Positions 44,300-55,767 of a stretch of 64,000 bases of DNA are shown piece after piece. The position numbers were made by a program, and so were the translations under genes. Source of the DNA: Verticillium longisporum (Eukaryota; Ascomycota; Sordariomycetes; Glomerellales; Plectosphaerellaceae); the NCBI GenBank assembly GCA_019188255.1, contig JAETXT010000006.1:682001-746000 (forward strand), read 5' to 3'. Every line of letters begins with the position of its first letter. The first letter of the stretch is position 1. The notes under the pieces are model-generated. The model had not been told where the DNA came from. It worked only from the letters and a program-made list of their open reading frames with translations, and did not search any database.

Positions 44300-47200
44300 T
44301 TCTAGCTTGTATAAGAGGTTCCTAGGTATAGTTAAAGTAATTCTAAATAGGCTTTATTAATAGGGGTTCAGCTTTATATTTCTTAATATATTTATTATTT
44401 ATTTAATATTATAAATAAGGATTATATCCTTAATTTAGAGCTTCTAAGTATAGAATTAAATAGTATTTTAGCGATTTAACCCCTTAATTTTAATATATTA
44501 TTAATAATTAAGTATTCGAATTACTTTAATCCTATTAAGTTTAAGCTAGGAAAAAGCCCTTAAATATATTTAGACTTCCTAATTAAGCGAATAGACTAAG
44601 TCCTAAGCTAGTATTTATTATATAAGCGAGGTAATCTCGATTAATATAATAGCTTCGTAGCTATATAGAAGGAAAAAAGGGGCATAGCCTATAAAAGCCT
44701 TTATAGTTATTCTATCTATAAATAATATGATTATTAATAAAGAGTTAACTCTCTTATCTCTTATTATTACCTAAATAGCTAGAATATATATAATAAATTA
44801 ATAACCCTTCTCGATAAGGCTATTAGCCCTTAGATTATGTAATAATATAAGTTTCTACCTCGTTCTATATAGGTTATTAAGCTTAATAACCGACCCTTTA
44901 TTTTCTAATCCTCTATCTATAATAAGAATATAATATAAGCTATATCTATAGATAACGTTTTCTTAAATAAATTTTATAATAGCCTTTAATAGATTTATTC
45001 TAATTAAATAGGCTTTAATATAATTAATAAATCTATATTTAGCTTCTATTAAATAGTAATTATAAAGGTATTAGATATTAAGATAGATATAAATAAAAGG
45101 GAGGGAGTCTATAATTAATTTAGTAAATATTAAAGGGTCGCTTCTCTATAATCCTCTTATTATTTAATATATAGAATAAACTTTAATTATTATTTTAACC
45201 TATTAATATATATTATCCTATTAAAAATTAAATAAGATTTATTAATAGGTTACTTTATATCCTTAATACTTTAACTCTTCGTATATTATTATAATTAGAA
45301 TAACCTATATATTAAAATCGTCGATAATTCTCTATAAATAAGATTATACTTTATTAGAGCGGATCTAAAGGAAACTATCTTTAAGGAAAACTTTTATTAT
45401 CGTTCTTTTAATTACCTCTTATTACTTTTTAATAGAATCGCTAGGGAATATTCTTATTATTAAGAAGTTTATTAAATCCTTTAAAGCTTAGCTCTAAGTC
45501 TCTTTATTTAATAATAATAAGCTTAATGATTTAATAATTATTATAAAGATATTAATATTAATAAAGTTATTAATATCCTTTTCTATAGCTTTATTATCCT
45601 AATTAGATAATCTTAATAGTTTTCTAGAGAATCTATTTATTATAGAGTTCTTTATCCTTAAAATATATTTAATTTTAAAATTAAATATATAAATTTAAAT
45701 AATCTAATAAATAATTATTAATCTTAGGAAGTCTATTATAGCTTTATTAAATTATATTATAAACGTTTAAGTATTTATTTCTAAGATAAAGTAGATATTA
45801 TATAAGTAATTCCTTAAGCGCTTTAAGGCTTTTAGGACTCCTTTAAGCTCTAGCTTCCTAGAATCGTATTTCTATTTAGCTACGTCCTAATAGCTATTTT
45901 TATACTTCGAGATTACCTATCTCCTATTAACCTATTATCCTAAAATAGCTCTTTAACCTTTAAAGCTTATATCTATATAGAGGTAGATAATCCCCCCTTT
46001 AGGGCTATAATCGATCGAGATTAAGATTAGAGAGCTTATAAGTTTAGCTTTAATAATATCTATAATTTCTTATTAAAAATCTATTTAGGAGAATAGAATA
46101 TTCTTCTTTAATAGATCTATAAAAGGGCTATATTTAATATTAAAATAATTAATCTATATTTAATAAAAGGTTATTAATTTTAAGAAAGATCTTAATAAAG
46201 AGATATTATTATACTTTATTTATTCTTAGAGCTTAATAATCTTAGCTAGATTAGGGGAACGATCTATAATATTATAGATATAGCTAATTATAATAACCGA
46301 TTCTTAAGCCTATTAGCTCTTTACCCCTAAAATAATATACTTTAAAAGCTTAATATTAATAAAGACTTTATTAATATTCTAAAAGTACTCTATAATAAAT
46401 TAATATACTCCTAGGATTAAATCCTTACTTCTATAATTAATAATTAGACCTTTAATAGTAATATTATCTATAAAGGTATAATAGTAATAAAGGATAAAAT
46501 TATAAAGGATTTTTATAATTATATATATAAATTATACTATTAAGTTAATAGCTCTCTAGAGGAGAATATATATTTTAAATAAGCTAATAAAGGTTATAAA
46601 AGTTATTATATCTTTATTTATCTTATCGAGTAATACTTAATTATATCTATTAAAGAAATCGAAAAAGGAGATAAGCTTATATATTATAAAGTCTTCTAAG
46701 AAATCGTCCCTATTTAGGGGTATAAAGGTATCCTTTATTATAATTCTATTAATATATATAGCTAAATTAATAAGCTTTATTTTCCTATCCTTCTTTTAAA
46801 TTAGAAATTAAGGGTTCCTATAAGAAGTATAGCTTTCCTCGATAACCTTTCTCTTAAGATATTCCTTTAGTATTTCGATAATTAACTTCTTAAGGGCCTT
46901 CGGAATTAGGATACCCTTTATTTACTAAGCTTTATAAAAGATTATCTTTATTTTCTATAAAGGAGTAATATTATAATTAAGGCTCCCATATTTAATAAAG
47001 TCTTAAATTAATATAGCTTCTCTATTTAAGAGGATTTACTTTAATATATCCTATTCCTCTAATTAGAAGTACTTATAGGAGTCTATAATATCCTATAATC
47101 TCTAGATCGTAAGCCTTAATTATAGCTTAATATCTAAGAATTTTAATATAATTAAACCTTTAAAAGGGCTTTTATTAATTATATATTATTCTAATAGGAT

Positions 47201-47600
47201 AATAGCTAATTTCTTAACCTTTTAGAAAAGGTTACCTTTAAATATATTATTATTAGATAGCTTATCGTTAATTAGGTTTACTTTATTAGCCTTCCTTTTA
47301 TATATAATATAGATTTTCCTAATATTCTTTAAAGGCTATATAATCGAAGAAGCTTTCTAAATTTATCGTTCTTTAACTTTAAAAGTATAGAATATATTAG
47401 CTTAATTAATATCCTATTATACCTTCTATTTAATTAAAGTAATATATATTAAATTAAAGAATACCTTTTTTAATAGTTCTTTAAATATATTATAATAAAT
47501 ATAGCTTATCCCTTAATTATTAATCTAAATAATAGCTCTCTTAATTAAAGGAATAATAAAGATAATTTCTAAAGAAAGGGCTTTACTAATAATATAAATT
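44300..47600 (-). mobile_element. RIP-dead Ty3/gypsy pol relic
   Basis: Translating the minus strand and ignoring stops reveals a reverse-transcriptase core FIDNITIKG at about 46455-46492, where RIP explains N for D, and integrase-like motifs DRGLENKGSV (about 44890-44920) and LRANSLIEKGY (about 44790-44840) that match the catalytic D and E regions of fungal gypsy integrases. The order, reverse transcriptase before integrase on the minus strand, fits Ty3/gypsy. The limits are approximate and no LTRs were found. The element cannot encode protein. Confidence 0.6.
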
Positions 47601-49628
47601 ATTTAAGCCTCTAAAAGCGTCCCTAGAATAGAGTCCCCTTTATCTATATTAGCGGGTTTATAGGAGGGTATCTAATTAAGCGAACTATCTAGTTCCTAGC
47701 TATTTAGATATAATTCTCGAACGTCTCCTTAATATCTCCTTTTAATAATAATTAGAGTATTATTATCGCTTAGGCCCCTTTAATCGTCGTTCTCGCTTTT
47801 ATTATTACTTTAATTAGTTTATAATATCTATATCCTTTTAAGCGAGAAATTTAAATAGATATCCTTTAAGGTTTCCTTCCTAAAGGGTCTAATATAGCTA
47901 ATCGGGACTATAATCTTTAAGCCTCTAAATATAAAATTAATATATATTTAATCCTTAATATAATTAAATATTATTTATATCTAAGTAAAGAACGGCCCCT
48001 TTAATAATATATTAAGTATATAGTCCTTAGCTATTATAATTTAGAGGATAATAGGCTATTAATATTTATTAATTTATAAGTTTTTAAATATATAGCTAAT
48101 TACCTCTCTTAGTTCCCTTAGTATAGCTAATTATATTTTAATAGTTAATTTATAAACCCTATAGGAGAAACTAAAAACGTTTATAATATTTTTAGAAACG
48201 ATATTAAATTATATTTTTAAGTTAATTATTATAAAGATATATATCTTAAGTACTTTAAATAAATCTATCTTAATTAAGCTAATAGATAGGGTCTATTATT
48301 ATATAATAATAGCTAAAAATATATTAAAGTCCTTAAGCTCCTAGACTATAAGCTCCTTCTTTTATATTATAAAGGGTCTAATATTAAAAGTAGTATTTAT
48401 ATTAGCTTGATTAGGCCTTATAGATAGTCTTATTATAAAGTTAACCCTTTTTCTCTTTAAAGGTTATATATTATTATAAAGTAAATAGGGGATTTTAAAG
48501 TATATTATTAAGAGCTATCCATATTCTAAGTCTATCCTTAAAATATACTCCTATTTAATCTTCTAAAGCTTAGGGTCTATAATAATAAAGTAATTACGAG
48601 GGACTTTATATTCTTATTATTAGAACTATTTAATAAGCTTTTCTCGAATAGCTATTATTAACCTTTATACCCTTTTAATATTATTTAATAAAGGGCCTTT
48701 ATAGCTATTAATTATACTTATTACCCTAATCTCCTTATATATTAGCTCTAAGGTCGGAAGAAGGTTAGTCTCTTAAAAGCGGGCCTCTTTATTATATCTA
48801 GTCGATATAGGGAAAACTCTCCTTTAGGTTTTATTAATTACGTTTTCGTATATTCTATTCTTAAAGTTAAGAAGTCCTCTAGGGTATTAGCCTATAAAGT
48901 TAACCTAGCTATAGATTAAGCTTCTAGCCTAGGGGTTCTATAGTACGTTCCTTATCTTCTAGTAGATATTAGAGAATAGGAATAGGGTAATTAGGTTAAG
49001 GGTCTATCCTTTAAGCTCTTTTTATATTTAGAAGGCTAAAGGCTAGCCTATTATAATTATCTATTTAAAGATATTATACTAATTAGGGTAACCTCGGTTC
49101 TAGCCCTCAATTATAGGTTATAGTAATATTAATTCCTAATCGTCTCCCCCATTAACGTAATAATATAGTATTACGAACTTAACTAGCTAAGCCTCGAAGT
49201 CGGCTCTTTATAGTATATAGTCCTTTAAATAATAGAGACCTCTATAGTAAGTATAAGACTTATATATTAGAGGAGGGGGGTATAGGTCTCTATATTAATA
49301 TTAGTTCGTAAATCGATCGTCCTCCTCTAAATAGCGGTATTATTATTATTATTAGCTTAATTAAGAGGCCTATAGCTATTAATAGCTATTATATTATTAT
49401 TATATCTATTAATAACTATTTTATTAATATCTATTCTATTAATATAAGCTTTATCTTTATAATTCCAAATATTAAGAGGGCTTTACTATTTATATAAACC
49501 CTAATTCATTACTTTAGCTATACCTAAGAGCTCTAAATAGGTAGGATTAGTAATATAAGACTTATAATAATTATTAATACTATCTTACTAAATTACCGCT
49601 ACCTATATAAATCAGATATACCTATCTA

Positions 49629-49709
49629 ATTCACCGATTACGTAAGCTATGAATTACGTACTCTTAAGAGCTATAAATCCTAGCCCTAGTAATTACTATA
49701 TCGGTGAAT
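49629..49709. repeat. Short inverted repeat in a less-RIPped patch
   Basis: ATTCACCGAT (49629-49638) is matched by its complement ATCGGTGAAT (49700-49709). A second hairpin (ATTACTATA / TATAGTAAT) overlaps the right arm at 49692-49722. The surrounding 250 bp contain several CA and TG dinucleotides, unlike the tract around them. It may be a small non-autonomous element; no target duplication was identified. Confidence 0.35.
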
Positions 49710-51761
49710 CCTATATAGTAATCACCGCTCTAAGCAATTCCCTAATATTAATTCAATACTAGCTCTCTTTTCTTTATAGATAGAATTACTATAGAACTAA
49801 TATTAGAAGCTATTACTTAGGTTAATAGCTACTCTAATACGCTTAACTTATAATTCTCTAGTCTCTAGTATATTAGATCCCTAATCTATAAAATAATAAA
49901 TAAATAAGTAAATAAGTAATAATAAGAGAATAATAAATAGAATAAGGAAAACGTAGCTTAATACTACTATTCCTATAGGTACTAGATCCCTTAATCCCTA
50001 GCTCTATAGATTAGCTAAACTAGCTACTAAATAGCTCTCTAAGGAAACGAATTAAATTATAATTAAATAATAGGAATAGGCCTTTAAGCCCTTTAATAAA
50101 GGAAATAAATAGTAATTAAATAGTATAATAGCTAATTACTTAGCGCTCTTATAATAGCTAGAAATAAGCTTTTAAAATCTCTAAATCGCTAATATACTAA
50201 TAGAGGGTAGAAGAATAATTATTATTACTCCTTTATTAGCTTTTCGATAAGAATAATAGAATTAAACCGCCTTTAATAGGAATAATAGAATTAAACTATT
50301 TAAATAGAATTAATAGATCCTATTAAGCTAGTTTAATAAATACTATATTCTATAGATCTATATATTTAATTAATAAATTATAATAATTCTATTCCTTTTA
50401 CCTTTCCTCTTCCCTATAACGATTCTTTATTTTAAGATTAGCTAGCCTAATCTATTATTTTAGAGCTCCGACGATTACTAACTCCCCCTTTTTACTATTC
50501 TCTCTCTCTCTCTTTCTCTTTTATCCTAGCCTCGATAATACCTCCTAAATGCAAAGCCCCTACGCTTATTACTCCTCCTACTAAGAGAGTAGCTAAGTAT
50601 AAGAATATAGTTAATATTAATCGTAGGAGCTACTAATCCTAGTATATAATATATATATATAGTAATATTTATACAGTCCCCTATTTAGGGTATTTAAAGT
50701 CTTATTTTATTAATAAATAAACTAAAACTAATATTAATAGTATATACTATAATCTAGAGCTTAAGGGTTCCTATTATTATAAGTATACCTCTAAGTACTC
50801 TTATAAACTAATATAAGCTTCTACGATCTCTATTTCTAATATCTATAATTCTAATAATTATTATCTATAATCTAATTAAAGTATTTAAGCCTATTATAAA
50901 GTTTTTAGCTATTTAGGATAAGAATAATAAGCTAATAAGCTCTCTTCTCTATTATTTCCCTAATTATCTAATTATATAATTAATTAATAGGGGATATAGG
51001 ATATAGAGAAGTAATATATTATTATAAAAGGTATATTAGCAATTATTAAAGAAGAGGAAGCGAAGGGGGGTAATAACCTTAATAAAGACTTTAATAGTCT
51101 TAATAATATTAAATATAAAGTAGCTAAATAGGCTATAGCTCTATAGCTCTTTAATTACCTCTAATAGGACTTGCTAGAATAATTAAACTCGGATTCTTCG
51201 GATTCCGAGGCCTAGTCCGCTTTATAGATTAATTACTTTACTATTTTATTAATTATAGGGTTATCGTTTTTACTTCTAAGGTACTCGTTTTTAGGCTTTA
51301 CTATATTTTTACTAATATTAATTACCTTTACCCTTTAATTATTCTTTTTTTAACGTTTAACCTATCCTTTAATCCTAATTATAATTTCGTTAGAGCTTAT
51401 TAGCGCTTCTAGTATTTAGTTTAGTATTCCTTTAATTATTAAATCTATAGGGTTATCGCTTCTAGCGATCTAATAAGTTTTATTAATTTTATATTCTTTA
51501 TAGCTTTATTATAATATTATAAGATCTATTATTAAATGTTTCTCTACTATTATATTTAATTAAATAAAGTATTAATAGAGCGAGTAGCTATTAGTATAGA
51601 TAATTATTTATAGGAGTAATAGTTCTAAGTATTTATAGATCTCTTAGAGTATCTATTTAAGGATATAAGCTATATTAAAGCTATTAATTATATTATAGAT
51701 TTTATTAGCTTGAATTAAATATATAACCTATTTATATTTAATAGATTATTAATAGAGGATA

Positions 51762-51807
51762 ACGTAATCCACAAGCGAGTGGTTCACCCATGCGAGTGGT
51801 TCACTTC
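51762..51807 (+). repeat. Left TIR of the pogo-type element
   Basis: Starts ACGTAATCCACAAGCG directly after the TA at 51760-51761; includes the paired motif at 51775-51787 and 51792-51804. Confidence 0.95.
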
Positions 51808-51868
51808 ACCCCGACCCGACAAACATTCCGAGGAAAACCTCAACCCAAACGCCGTAAATCAATTAAAA

Positions 51869-53522
51869 TCACTCCTCCTCGTCTTTTGCAGACGATGAGA
51901 TAGCTACCTGACAAGTTCTCGCGTTGTGGCCGGTCTTCCCGCATACGCTACAGCATCGTTTCTTCGGCTGGGACCACGACGCGGGACCCGGGTTCTGCAG
52001 CGTTTCCTCTTTTATCTGGATATCTACTTCCTTCTGAGCAATCTTGTCCTGTCCCTCGCCTACAGCCATGCTTCCTCCTTCCCGGAGACGTAGCTTTTTG
52101 GCCCTCCGGCGTCGGCTTAGTGTAGCATTTTCCTCTCGAAGGATCATAACCTCTGACTTCAAAAGAGCGATCTGGTGCATAACACCCCGCGTCCCCTTCG
52201 CAAGATAGTCAACAGCATCTAAAATTGACGTTGGGGAGCTTCCCTGGTGGCGTGAGATTCGCCCTTTGATGAAGTCAGTCTGGGAACCTGCCTCGAGCAG
52301 GTTAGTGGGCGTCTTAGAGACCCAAGAATCACGCTCCCCGTGGGACGTCCCCGGAGGCGTCGTCGTCCTCAACCTCACATCCAGCTTTGACAGGACTGTT
52401 TCCGGGTTATGGGGGACAAGCCCCGCTCCTCGAAAGCCTCCCTGGATGTTTTTCTGTCATTGCTTGCTGAAATGCAGCCGAAAACGCCGGGAAGAAGTCC
52501 TCTTTGCTGATGTGCGTTGTACCCGCCCTCATCCTATCCTCGATTTGCCGACCGTATGCTTTCTTTAGTGGGCCAAAACACCCAACATCGAGAGGCTGGA
52601 GTAGATGTGACGAATGAGGAGGCATACAGAGTGTGATGATGTTGTTCTCCTTGCAGTAGAGTTCGAAGTCGACCGAGTGGTGACTTTCGTGGCCATCCAG
52701 GATCAGTAGGCGATAACCGCCCGAAGTACGGGACTTTGTATGCCTGTCAAAATGCCGAATCCATTCCAGACCAATATCATTCGTCGTCCAGCCGTTTGGA
52801 GATGTTGCGATTCTCCAGTCGCGAGAAATCGCGTCGTCCTGGTACCAGCTCGAGAGGTGGTACTTGCCCGAAACCACGATGAACGGCGGGACGGAGAAAC
52901 CCAACGCGCCAACGCCCTGGATCACCGTAACCCATTCCCGGTTGCCTGGCTGCCTCATCTTCACATTGGACCGTCTTTCCGAACTGGTCACGACCATTCC
53001 GTTGGCGATAACGCCCATCTGGAAGCCGGTCTCGTCAAAGTTGTACATGTCAGCCTCTTGGATGCCGTACTTGGCGATCATGTTATGCACGAGGCGGAAC
53101 CACGCGTTTATCGCGTCCGGATCTTCGCATTGGGCCCTCTTGTAGTCGTACTTGCGAAAGAAACGCGTCCGGAGCTCTGGTTGCCGTTTGACGAAGTTTG
53201 CGGCCCAGTTCTTCCCGACGCGTGGCGCGTCACGGTCGGCAAGCAGGCGATTCGCCATATCTCCGACCTCACCCAACCGGGGAGGGTAAGATCGCGCATC
53301 TAGGTCAAGGATATATTCGACAATAGTTTTCTCTTCTAGTACTGTTAATTTGGCAGAATTGGGCGGGCTTTCGCGTCGGGAGGGTTTGCCCTTCTGGCGT
53401 CGGAGGAGCGTCGTTAAGGGGACGGTGTAGATCCTCGCAGCACTCCGGGCGCTTAGGTTCGGGTCATTGTCCATAGCTTGGATAGCAAGGAATAATTGAC
53501 CTTCTTTTGAAAGAGTCTCCAT
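51869..53522 (-). CDS. pogo/Fot transposase (DDE_1), one frameshift
   Basis: Two frames (53522-52407 and 52378-51869) together make one transposase of about 550 residues. The N-terminus has a Psq/CENP-B-type helix-turn-helix (residues 1 to about 115: QAMDNDPNLSARSAARIYTV and VGKNWAANFVKR). The DDE_1 catalytic domain shows D163 in YNFDETGFQMG, D276 in LLILDGHESH and D312 in LLQPLDVGCFGPLKKAY. The C-terminal frame has a leucine-rich helix and a zinc knuckle C-x2-C-x4-H-x4-C (CSVCGKTGHNARTC). The break is at an A5 run (52449-52453), after which the first frame ends at a stop about 40 nt further on. Residue sequence on either side fits related transposases, so the break is recent or an assembly error. 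Confidence 0.9.
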
Positions 53523-53574
53523 CGCGGGCGGAGGTGGAATCTGTAGAATTCAGGTGTAGGTCGTGGGCCCGGGC

Positions 53575-53620
53575 GAAGTGAACCACTCGCTTGGGTGAAC
53601 CACTCGCTTGTGGATTACGT
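53575..53620 (-). repeat. Right TIR of the pogo-type element
   Basis: Reverse complement of the left TIR with one mismatch, followed by TA at 53621-53622. Confidence 0.95.
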
Positions 53621-55295
53621 TATTACTATATATTATAAAGGTATTCTCTTAATTGCTAGAATTTTTATTATCTAAGAGGATAATAAATCTAATCTATAAA
53701 TTAAGGTCCTTATTATTAATAAAGGAGCTATTAATAAATATATAAAATTAGGTTATTAAGAGATCTAAATATATATAATTTAGGCTATAGCCTATATTAA
53801 TAATCTACTATTATATATATTTATTAAGCTATTTAAAGTCGTCCTTTTATAGGTTCTTAGCTTAGGCTATAATAGAGAAATCGAAGGCTACCTCTAATTA
53901 ATAGGTTAAAGTAATATAAGTATTACGAGCTCTCTAGGTAATATATTCCTATTCTAAGCTCGCTATCCCTAAAATTACTAGCTCTAAGCGATTACCTTAG
54001 CCTTTCTATTAAATCTTAAGATCTTTAATTCTAATTTTAATAATATAGCTATTAAAGATACTATTAGATCCTATATTAAGGATAGAAGTAGGCTTTACTT
54101 AGAAGCTAGTACTTTCGAGCTCTATTTATTCCTTTTATATAAACGTAGGCTCTCTAAAGTTAAAGGTATTATTAATCTATATTCTAATTAATCTAAAGCT
54201 CTCTCTAGCTCTAGTTAGAAGTAAATATAGATTATAGCCTATTAGAATAGCGTTTAAGTACTCTCTATAATATAGTTAATAGGTTATAAACTAATAGAGA
54301 CCTAATTCTACGATACTATAGAGTAGCTTTATAATATAGAAGACGATTCTATTAAAGTATCTATATTATAGCTCCTTAGGAATATATAGGAGAACGTTAT
54401 ATAATAGATCTATAGCGCTCTAAGTATAAGCTTAATTAATATTATAGAGTATTAATTAATAGCTACGTTACTATAGTATTAAGGTAATCGCTAGGATTAG
54501 TCGTTAGCTATAGTATATAATCGTAAGCGATTATATTAATAGGGCTATCTTCTCCTAGTTACTATATCCTTAAATTATTAATCTTAACTTCTTATATAGA
54601 GCTTAAGGGAGCCCTTTTACCTCTTTTATAAGCTAGTATCTAAAGATCTTAGTACTAGGAAATACGGATCTCCTAATTAGTATAATTATTCTAGCTATTA
54701 GGAGTAAGTCGATTTCCTCTTAATTAGATTATTTAAATAGCTTCCTAGGGGTTATTATTCTACCTTTATTATATAATTAAATAGCTAGGTCGTACCCTTA
54801 TTATTCCCTTTTAATAATAAATTAATACTTAATCTATAAAGTGGTAATCATATTATTCTTATAATCTATAAAAGCCGCTTATAATAAATTTATAATATTT
54901 ATTAACTTCCTAGATCTCTTATATCGTTATAGTAGAATTAGCTCTAAGTACTTGAATAGTTCTAGGGTCTCTAGAGTTCGAATTACTATTATCTCCTTAA
55001 TCTATTAATCTAGTAATCTATTATATAGCTTAATATATATTCCTCTAAACTCTATTAAGCTATTAATTATTTCTATTATAACTATTATATTAGAAACTAA
55101 TATAACCTTATAAGGATTAATTTATTTCTCCCGCTCTTAGAATATAAGAACGTCGCTTCCTAGCTCTAGTAATCTTAATAATAACTATTTAATATCTAAT
55201 CTATTCTAAATATTAAGAGTATTATTAACCTTCTATTTAGCGATTATTCGCTAAAGTTCCGCTATCGCCTTATTAACCGCTTTAATATACTATAT
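53621..55295. repeat. RIP-saturated AT-rich repeat tract
   Basis: TA-rich, stop-dense DNA between the pogo-type element and the chromodomain retroelement. No element can be named here. Confidence 0.8.
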
Positions 55296-55767
55296 TATAA
55301 TAACTAAGGAAGTAGGGTGGCCGCGAGTTAACGACCCCGCGATCGGGAGATACGATAAGATAAGAAGCGGACCTACTAGGCAGAGCATGTAATAGCTTAC
55401 CTAGACATAATAGTAAGCCGTTACCTCACTAGGGATATAATAGTAAGCTAGGGGCTAGCTTATAAGATAATATACCGTAATCCTAATATTATAGATTACT
55501 AACGACTAATAAGTAAGCTATCTAATATAAAGCTTACTACCTAATAATAAGGATAGGATGAACGGGTATATAAGGACGGGCATTCTATATTTATAGATAT
55601 ATTCTTTCTTATAATAATAATTAATCTAAGTCTTACTTTATATTTATTATAATAAGTGCGTAACGCCTTACGATACTATATCGTCTTAGAGTTATAACCT
55701 AAGCTTCTATTAATAGTAACCCTAACCCTTTAATAGTATTCCCCTCTTCGGAAGCTATTAGGTCGTA
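55296..55767 (+). repeat. 5' LTR of the chromodomain element
   Basis: 472 bp, from TATAATAAC to GGTCGTA (RIP-altered TG..CA ends). It contains the TATA core GGGTATATAAGG. Confidence 0.9.

Larger units (their letters stand above)
37904..51761. repeat. RIP-saturated AT-rich repeat tract (middle)
   Basis: The tract is the same in character as 1-4920: CA and TG nearly absent, dense TAA/TAG, no ORFs. It contains the inverted-repeat copy B, a gypsy pol relic, and otherwise unassignable DNA (about 37904-39030 and 47600-51761). A CT microsatellite lies near 50503-50520. The segment around 49500-49760 keeps more CA/TG than its surroundings. Confidence 0.85.
51762..53620 (-). mobile_element. Young pogo/Fot-type DNA transposon
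   Basis: A 1859-bp element with 46-bp terminal inverted repeats (51762-51807 and 53575-53620) that differ at a single base, flanked by TA on both sides, the target duplication of the Tc1/mariner-pogo group. Each end carries two direct copies of GCGAGTGGTTCAC about 17 bp apart, likely transposase-binding sites. Base composition is normal and shows no RIP, in sharp contrast to both flanks, so it inserted after the flanking DNA was mutated. Confidence 0.95.
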
